Below are positions 1 to 11,084 of a DNA stretch of 64,000 nucleotides, piece by piece. The translations under genes and the position numbers were made by a program. Source of the stretch: Arachnopeziza araneosa (lineage: Eukaryota; Ascomycota; Leotiomycetes; Helotiales; Arachnopezizaceae); contig QYAI01000069.1 in the NCBI GenBank assembly GCA_003988855.1, positions 1-64,000 of the forward strand. The letters are read 5' to 3'. The notes under the pieces are model-generated. The model was not told the origin of the DNA, searched no databases, and was given only the letters and a program-made list of their open reading frames with translations. Every line of letters starts with the position of its first letter. Within the stretch, counting starts at the first letter, position 1.

Positions 1-56
1 TTTGGTGTTGTATTGTTAATGTTATATTTATTGTTGGGTCGTGATGTTGTGACTAA

Positions 57-716
57 GCGAAGCCGCCGCTTCGAGCTTGGGTAATAAATTGTATTGGACA
101 GCTTGGATTTCTGATCGCAAAAATCTTACAATCGCCTTTTGAGAAGATTGGCTCGCTCTATGAACGAGAGGGAAAAGTCTATGTAGGGCAATGCCTTTCT
201 CGTGCCTTGACGTGGTCTGGGCGAGATCTTTGTGAGGAAATCGCCAGAGGTTCATTTAGCAACGACAAAGATTACTACGACTCTGTACTATCAGCACTAC
301 GCTATCACGCTGAACAGCTACCTCTAAGTTACTACTTCTTTCTCGCTTCTGTTCTTAAAGCGAAAGACTTTGAGACTATATCTAGTTATAGATCTGCCGT
401 TCAACTATGGAATGATTTCGTTACTGTCGATTGGAAGATTGATAGCAGCAAGAATCGGCTGGACTACATCGCCGTGGCACACCTTATGCGCAATATCATA
501 CCGTCAATTTCAACTTGTCGGCAAAAGTACTACCTGAAACCTCCAGACCTCAGCATGTCAAATCTCTTCATTGACGTTGATTTCAACATTATTTGCATCA
601 TTGACTGTACATCCTGTTTCTTGACCGGAATCTCGATACCTTCCAACTATCTAGCCCACGTGACCCCGCTCCACCTTTGCTTGAGGCAGCTCAGGCCTAG
701 CTTAGCTTCGGCTCAA
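57..716 (+). pseudogene. Truncated phosphotransferase (APH)-family relic
   Basis: An open frame without an ATG runs from about 57 after two in-frame stops at 42-44 and 54-56. It encodes a block typical of fungal aminoglycoside phosphotransferase (APH)-like proteins: GQLGFLIAKIL, then YEREGKVYVGQCLSR, then PPDLSMSNLFIDVDFNI and CIID. The kinase-like catalytic loop (usually HxDLxxxN) keeps its Asp and Asn but has Pro in place of His. The tryptophan that usually follows IID is Cys here. The recognisable homology ends near 640, and the frame then runs through low-complexity Leu/Ser-rich sequence to a stop at 756-758. A start, the N-terminal lobe and the normal C-terminal part are all missing. The adjoining sequence to 937 is AT-rich and repeat-like, so the gene was probably broken by repeat insertion. 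It could also be an internal exon of a larger gene, but I consider that less likely. Confidence 0.6.
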
Positions 717-937
717 GTCCGCTTAGGTCTACTTACCTATCTTACCAAAAATCGTTAACTTTTAACGAGGAGCCCAAAAAGGCCCCCTTTCCTCGCTAGA
801 GGTCCTAAAACTATTCTTAACACATACTTATTCTTAGATAGTTATTATCCTAGTCTACCTATCCTTATATATGGGACCTTTTTCTACGCTACGAAAAGGG
901 AGAGAGGAGCAAAATAAGAGAACGGCATTCTTGAAAC

Positions 938-3128
938 TTAAACCAGTATTATAGTTTTATTTTCCCAGTTCATACCTCTCTCGGTTGCATCCATTTCCTC
1001 AAGATCCCAACTACTGCTCACATTGAGCGTTGCAATTCCAATCCTCTCGAAAACACCATGCTCCGACACAGGACGTAGTATCAAAGCAAAGAGTTGTTTG
1101 AAAGCGTCCATTGGCGTGTCGAAGGTCCAGGTTGATATCTGCAGCAGTCCCCATTCTCCACGTTGCAACTCGGCGCCAGTGGCATCTCCATTGGGTTTAG
1201 AATCCCATAGAAACTCTCCACACTGTACTCCACTATTGTCGTATAAGTCCCAAAACCCGTCCACCCTATCTGAGATACTCACTCGATCCCAGGAAGCGTA
1301 GCTACGCCACCGACCCTCAACTATGAGCCGCGCTTCTGTGATGGCTCCAAAGTTTCGACTATTCGCTGGACTCTGAGGGACAGGGCAGGCTGTTACATCA
1401 AGGACCTTGAGTTGATAAGATGGGAAGAGTTCCACCTTATGTTCTGTTATGGTAACCTCAAATATGACTGGGCCCACGATTGATGCCCACGACCACGTTG
1501 GAGCACGATACGATTCAGAACGTCGACTATTTGCAGGATCGGCTACCCGCCAAAGGAGGCCGCGCAGGATGTTTCCAGCAAAAAACCCGGCGACGTAGTC
1601 ATCTTGGATGATGCTGCTAAAGGCCGAAGCAAGTCCTGACAGAGCAGGAAACACGTCCGTAGATAGGGTAAGTTGGCGGCTCGAGTAGTTTTCCACCAAC
1701 TGATACCAGCGGTTGTACCACATTTCGCGTTCATCCTGGGAAAGATTTCTGGGCTCGCTAGAGAAAGCATCGAGGAATCGCTTGTTGTAATGCCAGTCCC
1801 AGTCTTTCGGTGTGTGAGAAAACTTCGGAGAGGGTGACATTTCGCCCTCGGCAACTGTTCTGTTGGGGCATTCCCAAAAGATCTGCTCCGAACCAAAATG
1901 CAGAGTCCTCGGAGAAAGTAGTGTCTCTTGGAGAGCCCATCCTCGAGTCGCGAGTTTGCTGTGCTGTTTCGACATGGAACGCTCCCAGCCGTACAAAGCC
2001 GGACGGACAAGCATATTGCCAGATACATCAAATTTCTTACTATGAAAAGGCAATGACACATACTTGTCTTTCGGTCGCTCCTTGAAGATGCCATCGTCAG
2101 AGTGTTTAGAAGCATGCGCAGCAATGTGCACCATTGAATGCCGGTATGTGTCAGCCATCATTCCCGCTTCTTTTGCCCAATCTTCTCTGGAATCCTGGAT
2201 GATGCAGAGGGAGTCAATCCAAAGGGCTTCGGCGCCAAGTTCTCTTGTTATGCGTACTGCATCTCGAAAAGTCTTAGGCATCGAAGTGATGGGGATGCCC
2301 TGTTGCCAGCTTTGCAGTTTATCGGTGGTCAGGGTGAGAGAAGCTTTTCCGCCCCAACAGTGGCTCAAAGCGACCCATGGCCTAGCACCCGTGTTGCCAT
2401 ACTCCCCGTCGTGCAGTTCAAGGAAAGGATCACAAGTAGAATGCTTGGTTCCCACGTTTATTGTCCTGGTGGGCATATACGTTGAGGATATAGGCCATTC
2501 TGCTCTCAATTCTTCGCCGTGACTTGAGTTAGATGAGCCTTCGGCAGAATTCAATGGTGCCACTTGAGGGTTAGATGAGATATTGCCATGTTCCTGTCTG
2601 CATAGATGTAACCATGACCTAGCAATGTCGAAAATCCGGTCCGACGAGAAGCTCTCACAAAGCGGGCGTCCGCTAATGAAAGTGCTTCCAGGATTATCCC
2701 GATCCCTACACCCAAATCAGATCTAAACGGAGCAAAACCCGGAAGAACACGTACGGCAGACCGGTTTCCCATTCCTGGTTGCTGCGCGGGATGCATAGAT
2801 TGAAATCAGCTATGATCGAATAATGTGTAAACATCGAACTGAGTTTTATCTCTCCACACCACGCCCAAAGCGTGGAATCTCCTGAGCGCCATGGCAAGCA
2901 AATATAACCCAGACCAATGTAGACTTCCTTTCCGAAATGTTTTTGCAGAGTCTCAAAATCGTATCTTGCTCTGATTTCATCGTCAACGAGTCGACAGAAT
3001 TCACAGCCCGATATGGCTGAGATATGCAGCTCTTCAAGGCCGTCGTGAAAGTTATGGCGACCTCGTGAATTTGGCGATGGACGTAATATCAAATCAATGT
3101 CGAGGTTAGTGCAAATATCGCAATACAT
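938..3128 (-). CDS. HET-domain protein (heterokaryon incompatibility type)
   Basis: Two exons (3128-2755 and 2705-938) are joined over a 49-nt GTACGT...TAG intron and give 713 residues. The start is the ATG of MYCDIC. The frame extends slightly upstream only through non-ATG codons. The N-terminal zone has the Cys pattern common before HET domains (CDIC, then SGCEFCRL). Across the junction the protein reads ...GLPDRDNPGSTFISGRPL, the usual lead-in to a HET domain. The domain itself shows VALSHCWGG near residue 236, the WIDSLCIIQD block near 287, and a C-terminal half containing a GWALQE element. Known members of the family trigger cell death on non-self fusion or act in STAND-like immunity in the cytoplasm. 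Which of these applies here cannot be told. The gene is intact and flanked by repeat-rich DNA, and two HET relics lie elsewhere in the window. Confidence 0.9.
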
Positions 3129-3424
3129 GATGCTCAACGAAAACTTCACAAGTTCGAGCCAGGAGAAGATGTATAAACGAGGCGCAGCCTTTTAAATAGC
3201 AAGAGATATTCAGGGGGATGAGTAAATATCAGATATGTTCAAAGTTGAAGAGTAAGCCTTCTATTTGCGCTCGTATAAGAGTTATCATGTGGCTTCTTCT
3301 CAATGGCTAGCTGCAATACCTTACTCAGCTACCAGCAACCCAACTACCCCTCCTTGTTTTAAGTTAGCCTGTGGCTGGTGGCTAGGGCAAGTTAGCCAAT
3401 CAGCGAGCCAGAATTTTGTCGAAA

Positions 3425-3545
3425 CTACTTAACTACTCAACCACTCCTCATCCTACTCTGAGTAGAATGAGTAGAGTTTAAGTAGTGGGGTATACTAAAT
3501 AAATTAAGTAGTTATTCCCTACTACTCAAGAGCAGGTAGCAAAGC
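3425..3545. repeat. Low-complexity ACTACT/AGTAGT segment
   Basis: About 120 bp are built from short repeats of ACTAC(T) and their complements (CTACTTAACTACTC, GAGTAGAATGAGTAG, TTAAGTAGT). Both orientations occur, so the segment can fold on itself. It lies at the edge of the repeat-derived region between the HET gene and the first small secreted protein. Confidence 0.6.
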
Positions 3546-4408
3546 CGAAAAAGAGGCCGGGCTAGGCAGCACTGGGACTCGGGACATGCGGCTGGTTCTA
3601 GCGCGTGCTTTCGGGCTAATCGACATCTATTTTGTATAAAATTGCTTTGTAGAGGTTAAAAAGACAACTTTATAAGTATTACGTATGTATAAATAAATAT
3701 AGATCTAAAAATCGTTCTAAAGAAATCTTTATCAAGGCCAAAACAAAGCTTGCCTCTAAAGACAAATAGAGCTGCGTCTTAAGAAAGCTAAAACGGCTTC
3801 TACGAATACTAAAATAAATGCGTGCTCAGGCTTACTTAGCGTGTACTCAGGCAGTGTTCAGAAATGCTTACCTATAGCTCAGGCTACAGCAGCAACAATT
3901 CAGGTCCAAAGACAGAAATAAGAAATGCTTATGTCGAGATCTTGATATCGAACTACTTGTTTTACTGTTTCTCTTCCGACACTCTTGATTACCTTAAGCT
4001 TTTCTCACTCGAGAGACGACGTAGATATAGACATAGCATCTATCTTTAAAGAAAGCGTTATTAGTTACTTTTCTCAAATAAAAGATATGCTAGAAAATTC
4101 TTTATCTTAAGATCTTGCTTAAAAGTTCCGGTTGTTTATGCAACTAGCTGTCACGAATCTAAGACCTCCCATTCGTGATCACGTGCCAAGAGCCAGCCTT
4201 GCAAGGCTGAAGCCAGGCCACCAGGCAGACTAGCGCGTCTGGGGTATCTTGCTCTTCTTTCCTTAGCTTAGAATGGTCTGAATAAGAGCCTTCAACTTTC
4301 TTTCCAAGCCTTCGATTTGGCCTCGTGACACTCTTAACAAAAAGTGCTGGTACTCTCTGAGAGTACCAACAAGAACAGGTGTAGAGAAGAATAAGGTTAG
4401 GGTATATT

Positions 4409-4477
4409 GTACGAGAGACAGAGGAGCAGCCAATAAAATAAGAATCCCGTTGGCCCTCAGTTAGCTCTCGATAGTAT
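4409..4477 (+). repeat. Left arm of a ~67-bp imperfect inverted repeat
   Basis: This arm matches the reverse complement of 4951-5017 over almost its whole length. An identical core, AATAAAATAAGAATC, is flanked by similar sequence (CCGTTGGCC versus TCGTTAGCT). Most differences between the arms are C/T or G/A, as RIP would produce. The arms are about 470 bp apart. They could be the ends of a small MITE-like DNA element or two inverted copies of a retrotransposon end. Confidence 0.65.
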
Positions 4478-4950
4478 ATTTCGGAAGAACGACTAGAACA
4501 AAGAATTTAGAACAAGAACAACGTATGCGTGTAGAGAGATTATAAATTAGTGCAAACAACAAATAAGATACAAGTAGATAAATTAATGTATTAGTACGAA
4601 GAGAATATCAATGAAGTATGATCAATGCTCTATCTGTATCTAATCTGAATCTATTCGTGAAATCAATCGTATGAAGAAAACCTAACTATCCATCGTCTTC
4701 TCTCGTCGTGTCGTCTCTCGCTGTGTCTTCTTCTGTTGTCTTCATAATATAGGTGCACTGTAGAACCTCCTTTATAGAGAGTTCTACGGACGTGCTCTCG
4801 CTAGTGAAATGACGGAAAAATGTCATGTACCCTGGAACCCCACTACAATATGTAGAAAGCTTCAAGCACTTGGTGCTCTTCAGCTTTACCTTCTTGAAAT
4901 AACAGATTTATCATTCACGTGTTCTGACCGTGCAATCGTGAACTCTTACA

Positions 4951-5017
4951 GATATCAAGAGTTAGCTAGGAGCTAACGAGATTCTTATTTTATTAGCCGC
5001 TTCTTCTACTCTTATAC
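4951..5017 (-). repeat. Right arm of the ~67-bp inverted repeat
   Basis: This is the partner of the arm at 4409-4477, in opposite orientation. The arms share the AATAAAATAAGAATC core and a TTAGCT...CTCT/TGATA block, with transition-type differences. The sequence between the arms has no open reading frame of note. Confidence 0.65.
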
Positions 5018-5293
5018 AGCAGCAAGCGAGAGCAAAGTATCTCCCAGTAGTTTCACCTGTCTGTGCTAGTTTACTACAGATGATAGCCCTGCACTTATGA
5101 GATGGGTTTTCACGTGCTCTGAATTTAACTCCTAGAAGCTTCTCAAGTACGTAAATACTAAGATCTTCCTTTAATTCTTTTGTTCTATCTTAGATCAATT
5201 CAATACAACTATCTTAAACTTATCAAGCCCAAGACCGTGCTCCACTCTAGAAGGAAATGGCGGTGTGCTCTCAACAGTTGCAATAAACCATCC

Positions 5294-5595
5294 TTAAGTA
5301 CAGAAAGGAATCTGGTTAATATATGTGCAAGTACCGCACACGCTGACAACATCAAAGTTTCCAGAGTTATCGCACACGTACTACATATCATTACTCTCCT
5401 TTCTTAATTATATAGCGGAATTATACTTACAATAGCTTCTGGTTGAGACTCATGCAGAGTGTATCCACACCAGTAAGAGCCGAATTCAGCACATCCACCA
5501 CAGTTACACACAGCGTCGCTGGCTGGAACAGGACTAGGGTTTGCAATTGCAGGGAGCGCGAAGAGAATGGAAAGGAGAAAGATTGTTGGCTGCAT
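5294..5595 (-). CDS. Small cysteine-rich secreted protein (effector-like)
   Basis: Exon 1 (5595-5431) and exon 2 (5380-5294) are joined over a 50-nt GTAAGT...GTAG intron in phase 0 and give 83 residues. Residues 1-18 form a signal peptide (MQPTIFLLSILFALPAIA). The mature part holds eight cysteines in the order CNC, GGC, WCG, YVCD, VCGTC and a final FC. Without splicing the frame runs into a stop soon after the donor, so the second half with four cysteines is easily missed. Size, secretion signal and Cys density are those of fungal effector or antimicrobial candidates. Activity is unknown. The CxCG...WCG...YxCD spacing resembles the second small secreted protein at 33467-33787. It lies next to repeat-rich DNA. 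Confidence 0.8.
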
Positions 5596-6707
5596 CGTGG
5601 CTTGCGTTGTGGTAATGGGAGAGTAATTGAAGCTGTTTTTGAATAGTAAAATTGATGATGACTTTTGGGGATCATCAGTTGGGTTTTTATATCTCAATCT
5701 CTACTTATTCGAAACTTTACGTCAAAACCATGTTGTCAGAAGGTCAGACAGCTTCACTTTATAACGCAAATGTAAACAATCCCTATTGGAGAGCTCGTGG
5801 ATGTAAAGGAGTAGTTTACCTCTCAATTGGAGAACTCGTACATGCAGTTTGCGTCTTGATAAATAATTAGAATCCTGTGAAGCGGCAAAGTTCTCAGCTT
5901 ACAAGAATTTCTACAATTCAGAAGCCAAAATAAATTAATCACTCGCCTCCTACACCACTTTCAATCCTGACTTCCTCATTAGGAAGGATCGTGTCGTATT
6001 GCAAGTTGCACAACAGTGAGGTGGATTGTCTGAGTAAGATTGTTAGGGAACTAAGAGGACGTTGGAGCGATGAAAATTTAGGGGTTGAAATCACAACTGC
6101 GTTCTTATGTGTTGAGTTATCGTCGTCCTGACTATCAGAAGTCTTATTATACCGATTTCTGATTGTGAATGAACACAGCGATGTTCGGACAAACTTCTTC
6201 CCAATTCAATGCAAGAAAATATGTATCATTGCGCGCAAGAAGATATAAGGAAAACGTGGTGATGACCAAGATCTCGGGGATCACGGGAAATCAGACACCG
6301 CGAATTCCGATACCAGATTCTGTTATGAGCATGTCCTGATATGCAGAATAGATAGTAGTCATAGGCCAAAGTTGTCAGGTCGACTTCAAAAATTCTGCGG
6401 ATAACATGCCACAACCATTGAATACGACATCCAACGGAGCGTATGCGCAAAATAGTCTGACATAAATATCAGCTCAAAAGGAAAAAGGTCCGACGTAGAA
6501 CAAATCCCAATTGAAAGGAACAGAATCATGCATCTCCCCTGCGAAAATGCACAAGAGGTCAGTGCAAGGTAGGCATTTTTCCACCCAATGAACTTCTCGT
6601 ATACGAATGCAGTACCACCTCAGTCATAATTATCAAGAACTGATTAATTCGAGCAGGTCATAGTAGTATTTAAATAGATGTCAAACAGAAATTAATCACT
6701 AACAAAC
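5596..6707. other. Intergenic region with divergent promoters
   Basis: This 1.1-kb AT-rich interval separates the divergently transcribed small secreted protein and the SnoaL-like gene. I see no conserved coding segment. Short open frames on either strand have no recognisable content. It presumably carries both promoters. Confidence 0.5.
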
Positions 6708-7211
6708 ATGTTTTTCAAATTTCTCCTCCTCGCAGCTCCAGCACTTGCAATCATTCCTATTCACGACAGTATTCTCGGTGTCACTCAAGCGAGACCATAC
6801 TGTCCAGGCCGTCCTGCCTCTCCTGCATGGCAACGTCAAGCCCTCTACCAATTCATTGACGAAATCTTCTTCGAAAAAAATGGAGTTGATACGTCTTTCA
6901 ATGCTTTCATCAGCCCAGATTATATCCAGCACAATTATGCTCTTCTCAGCGGGCGTAACGTCACCCTAGCAGCACTTGAAGGAGCTGGCGGTAGCGGTAG
7001 TGATCTCTTCGATGGAGTGAATATCACTATCAACAAAATTATGTTTGATAGTCCATATGGAATGGTCCATTACAAGTTTGAAGCACCAGGTGCTCTACCA
7101 TTGGCCTTCGTCGACATGTGGCGTTTTGACGGGACTTGTATCGTAGAGCACTGGGATGTAATTCAGACTCTTCAGCTGAATGCAACAAACCCACTCTCTC
7201 TGGTCTTCTAG
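6708..7211 (+). CDS. Secreted SnoaL/NTF2-like protein
   Basis: A single exon encodes 167 residues and starts at the ATG of MFFKFLLLAAPALAI, a clear signal peptide. The rest has the layout of an NTF2-fold/SnoaL-like protein: a helical start (ALYQFIDEIFF), a YIQHNYALLSGR segment like the SnoaL YIQHNP motif, and a C-terminal strand block ending FVDMWRFDGTCIVEHWDVIQ. The FDG.I.EHWDV ending is typical of predicted SnoaL-like aldol-condensation enzymes. The family's known members act on polyketides, but most fungal secreted ones are uncharacterised, so no substrate is assigned. Several N-glycosylation sequons (NVT, NIT, NAT) fit a secreted product. Confidence 0.85.
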   Translation: MFFKFLLLAAPALAIIPIHDSILGVTQARPYCPGRPASPAWQRQALYQFIDEIFFEKNGVDTSFNAFISPDYIQHNYALLSGRNVTLAALEGAGGSGSDLFDGVNITINKIMFDSPYGMVHYKFEAPGALPLAFVDMWRFDGTCIVEHWDVIQTLQLNATNPLSLVF

Positions 7212-8930
7212 TGGTTCAGAATGATGGAACGGGCTTACAATGACTGAATGGAACCAAGTTTTTCGTACAAGCTTGGGATAAGAGTTCTGACACCAAAAGG
7301 CATATCTCGATATTAATCTGCTGGAATTAATAAAACAAATCATGAGCTCAAAAAACAATATATTTTGATGTCGTGGGCGTTGCGATGCTACTTTCTCAGC
7401 TGGGAATAATATAAAAAATAATAGCGCATAGTATTTATAAGTCAGAATAACCTCCTCTCTCTGCAAGATGTGATTTTGAAAGTGCAAAAAACGGCCTAGG
7501 CTGGTATTCAACTTCGAACTATAAACACGATCTTGAAATTAAATATGACAGGGATACAAACAATATCAAGAGCGGCCTTGCAGCTGAGTCGACTTGTGCA
7601 ATAGACTGTTTTGGAGTAGGAGGTTGAGAGAGCCTCAAGCCGTGACACTGTTTGGGATTTGGGTTTCCGCCCATCATCAATTGACCTCGTTGGTAAGTCG
7701 AGACATCACACAATTCTATTCGAGACCGGATTTCAAGACGCCTTCAGACTGCAAGCTCAAGTCACCTCCAACAGATCAACCGATATTCAAGCTGCTTTGG
7801 TGTCCCCTCGAGCGTTTCATCCAGTTCAGCAATTTCTTCAAGCGCAGGCACTTGCCGAGGAAGACGACGAGGTCGTTATTTTCTTTTTGATTCAAACTCG
7901 GAAACTCCATGTCGAAGGCTTTTTCTGTCCTTCCTGCCCTGGTCCAGTGGTCAGATGTGAGCAGCGACAACCGTGGATGAAGATATAAGGTATGCCGAAC
8001 CCGCATTCTTGACAGGTTGCTGATCTGTCTACTCGTTCTACAGCTTAGCGTTCCGGTTCAATAAGATGGCTGTATGCGACGCCGTCGTTGTGCTAAGGCA
8101 AGCCATCCTAGCAGGTAAACAGTGTCAAAGCTCAATTCTTGACGCCTGTCACTAGCATAGGTCGCAAGCTTTCGCCGTTCCTCGTTCCAGCCTTCAGCTA
8201 GATCATATTATATTCTGCTCATCTTCAGGCGTCGCAGTCTCTTAAGCAGAAACACGTCATATCATCTCGGTTTGAGCAGGGTAATGTCTCTTAACGCAAC
8301 AAGATAATCCTGACCCTAACGGGTCCTGGTGTTCTTCGGGGAGGACGCCATATTGCAAGAAAGAGAGCAAGAATGCAAATGAACTATGCACTTGCTGAAT
8401 ATTGCAATGCACCAGCATAAAGAGTAGATTCTGTATACTCTAAAATTAACTCCCTCTTCCGTCCTAGAAGTAAGCTCTCCCAACTGATGAAGGAGACATT
8501 GAATAAGAGACAAGAGGACCAAATCGCAGCATTAAGAAATAAAACCTGAACGGAATCGAAATTGAAACTTCCTTGAGCGGAATAAAACAGCAACAAATAG
8601 GTTGGTTTCGTTCTTCCTAAGGGTTTGATTCAACTTGTCTATCCGCGTCTGAAAATGGGCCAGATCCCAAGGTCTCGTCGAATGACTTCATCTGGGTGTC
8701 GTTGTGCTGAGAAGATATCTTTCTAACCTGTGCATTTTCAGATTGTTCCGTGCCATCTTCCCTTGCGATGTATTGTAATTGGAGCGCCTTGCCTTGCGAC
8801 CCCATACACTACCCGTTATTCAACAATCCATGTGATTTTTCGGATTCCTGTTCTCGCAACTTCACCCAAGCATGGACACTGTAGTGAAAATTGTATTGTA
8901 GAGGCACCCTTCGAATATCCATCTCCAGAT
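7212..8930. other. Intergenic region, no supported gene
   Basis: Some 1.7 kb lack a recognisable gene. A hydrophilic minus-strand frame of 62 residues (8805-8617, MGSQGKALQLQYIAR...) has protein-like composition and lies divergent to the small frame at 8931-9137. It has no known motif and is not called as a gene. Other open frames here have the composition expected by chance. Confidence 0.4.
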
Positions 8931-9137
8931 ATGTCAACAATACAAGATGCTGCAGCGAATTCGAAGGAGCCGAATGCATCACAAATTAGGAAACTTGCTA
9001 TAGTAAATGCTTCAGCAAAAGGACAACCAGCCGCCTTGACAGCAGATGGCAGGCTCGGAGAAGAGACTGTAGTGGGCCCGGGCCCAGAAGATCAGAATGA
9101 TGGTTTGCATGGACTAGAATTGAACAAACATGAATGA
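8931..9137 (+). CDS. Possible small hydrophilic protein, unassigned
   Basis: A 68-residue frame begins at the ATG of MSTIQDAAANSKEPNASQ and ends ...LHGLELNKHE. It is rich in Ala, Asn, Glu and Gly, has no signal peptide or membrane segment, and looks intrinsically disordered. The frame stays open further upstream (to 8730), but that part reads as untranslated leader. I do not recognise a family. The gap to the next gene (9335) is about 200 bp, so it could also be an upstream frame in that gene's long leader. Confidence 0.3.
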   Translation: MSTIQDAAANSKEPNASQIRKLAIVNASAKGQPAALTADGRLGEETVVGPGPEDQNDGLHGLELNKHE

Positions 9138-9334
9138 ACGATATCAACGAAAACTTTACAAAAGAATTATTGAATGATCCATTCGAAGCAAAACCACGCC
9201 CTTGACATTGAGTTCCTGTTGGAGATGATCCGGGATTTAGTTTAGGTTGAAACTACACAAGCAGCGAGGCTGATACCATTACATAATCATTAAACATCTC
9301 AATTCAAACTTCCAAACCACAACATCACAACAAA

Positions 9335-10891
9335 ATGCGACCCATAATAAGAATACTTCGACCCAAACCCAATCGCTTATTCACACAAAACATACTCATT
9401 CGATCACGTCCTCAACTCCCTTTCCTCTACTCGAAAAGACGCGCTCGATTCCTCACAACCGAAACCAAAGAATGGCTCAAGGACGAGGTCTCGAAAGGCT
9501 TGAAGTACACAGCTGTCATTTACGTCTTAATTGGTTGCTCAATCAGCATTGGTTTCGGTCTTCATCAAGAATGGATGGAACATGAATATCCTACACCGCC
9601 CGAGTGGTCTTGGTTTAGCAGATCCGATTATCGAACCGCGAGATATATGGAAGACTCAGAGATTGTTGATTGGGCGCAAATCGGGATCAAATACCAATTC
9701 GTCCTCTCAAGACTGGAAAGCTTCGATGGAGCAGGGTTATTGGAACAAGGAGAAGGTGGCATACTTGTCGAAGGAGTTGGAAAGACAGGCTTCGATATCA
9801 CTCAGATGTCAGAACCTTGGAGACGTAGTTACTACGGAGTTTTAATGGGCTGTGCTCGATCTGCAGAATACCTTGACGGTTGGATACATGACAAAACAAG
9901 AAGCCGGCCAATGTCTTGGAGTATCGTGGCAGATCCATTAAATCCAAAGATATGGATGCTCACCTTTCCAGGGAATGTTGTTAGAGGACCTTCAAATCCC
10001 AATCCCCGACCAATCCGTCCAGGAATGCAATCTGCTCCAAAAGAAGAGAATTGTGAACCATTTTTCGAATCCCCCGAAGTATATTATATGAAGATTCTTA
10101 CAACAAAAGGCTTCACAGAAAAGCAGAAAGTTGATGCAGCATTGGCATATGGGCTCTGGTTAGATTTAAAGGGTACACCGGAAACAGCGGAAGAGATGTT
10201 TAAATGGGCTATGGATATTGCAAAATCGCCTGGAATTATCAAACCAAACACAAGTCCAAGTGAGAACGTCCTATCTACGACAACTGCGTTGGCCATACAC
10301 CACGCTATCAATTCCAATCTCGCACAAGCACTGCCAATATTTGTATCAATCCTTCGCGCTCGAAGATCCCTTCCCGAACTTCCTATCTCCTCCCTAATCG
10401 TCGATGATCGAACTCAATCCCAGAAGCTTTGGTCCCAAGTTGCATCTGCATTGCGACCACCAGTCTTTCCTCCAGAACCCAGCGATGGCACAAAACCACC
10501 CATACGTGACGCAAAAGAACGTTGCGAAGAAGCTGGCATAATGTCATACATTGGAGAAATTCTTTTTGCATCAAGAAATCGAGAAGATGGACTTGCTTGG
10601 ACTCGGGAAGCTGTGGATGATGCAGAAACAGAGTTGCGTAAAAAGGGAATAGACACAGAGGCAAAGAAGAAATGTAAACAGTGTCTTGAAGTTGGATTAG
10701 CCAATTGGATGGCCATGGTTGCAAAAATGGCGAAAGAAGAGAAGGAAAAAGCCCCCGCAAAGACAAGAGGTTGGTTTGGATCAGTTGAAAAGGATGGCAG
10801 TATTGGAAGATGGCAGAGTGAAGAACAAGTTATTAGAGAGAGGATGAAGAGAGCGGCTGATCTTCTGGGACCTCCTGATCCTCGATGGTAG
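9335..10891 (+). CDS. Mitochondrial inner-membrane TPR protein, Mgr3-like
   Basis: An intronless frame encodes 518 residues. The Arg-rich, acid-poor N-terminus (MRPIIRILRPKPNRLF...) is typical of a mitochondrial presequence. A single hydrophobic segment at about residues 57-75 (TAVIYVLIGCSISIGFG) is followed by the Pro/Trp-rich EYPTPPEWSWFSR stretch. The rest is helical with TPR-like pairs (for example AALAYGLWLDLKGTPETAEEMFKWAMD and ALPIFVSILRARRSLPELP). This is the layout of fungal Mgr3-type proteins, which in yeast form an adaptor complex with Mgr1 for the i-AAA protease in the inner membrane. The family assignment rests on layout and recall of fungal relatives, so the exact role is less sure than the location. 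Confidence 0.75.
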   Translation: MRPIIRILRPKPNRLFTQNILIRSRPQLPFLYSKRRARFLTTETKEWLKDEVSKGLKYTAVIYVLIGCSISIGFGLHQEWMEHEYPTPPEWSWFSRSDYRTARYMEDSEIVDWAQIGIKYQFVLSRLESFDGAGLLEQGEGGILVEGVGKTGFDITQMSEPWRRSYYGVLMGCARSAEYLDGWIHDKTRSRPMSWSIVADPLNPKIWMLTFPGNVVRGPSNPNPRPIRPGMQSAPKEENCEPFFESPEVYYMKILTTKGFTEKQKVDAALAYGLWLDLKGTPETAEEMFKWAMDIAKSPGIIKPNTSPSENVLSTTTALAIHHAINSNLAQALPIFVSILRARRSLPELPISSLIVDDRTQSQKLWSQVASALRPPVFPPEPSDGTKPPIRDAKERCEEAGIMSYIGEILFASRNREDGLAWTREAVDDAETELRKKGIDTEAKKKCKQCLEVGLANWMAMVAKMAKEEKEKAPAKTRGWFGSVEKDGSIGRWQSEEQVIRERMKRAADLLGPPDPRW

Positions 10892-11084
10892 CTCTGTTAA
10901 ATATAACTCCTAATATACCCTTTCAAGTCAAGCATTTGGTACAATGGTATCTAGACTTGATTTCGAAAGAACCTTTGGTTATTGATGAATTCTGCAGTAG
11001 TTCTTGACAAACGTCAAAGTACCACCGAACGCAATTTCTAAGATCCCATGCAGAAGAATCTGCCATTACCAGAACTGTTGGCGA

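Larger units (their letters stand above)
3150..5290. other. Gene-free AT-rich repeat-derived region
   Basis: No credible coding exon was found in about 2.1 kb. The sequence is AT-rich, full of stop codons on both strands and patchy in composition. It contains the low-complexity ACTACT segment and the long inverted repeat listed separately. This is what mutated transposable-element remnants look like in fungi that have RIP, but I could not assign a transposon family. A short perfect hairpin, GGTACTCTC-T-GAGAGTACC, lies at 4349-4367. Confidence 0.55.

Noticed and set aside
7594..7988. Two overlapping plus-strand frames of about 100 residues
   Set aside because: No motif, no start context and mutual overlap in different frames; compatible with chance.
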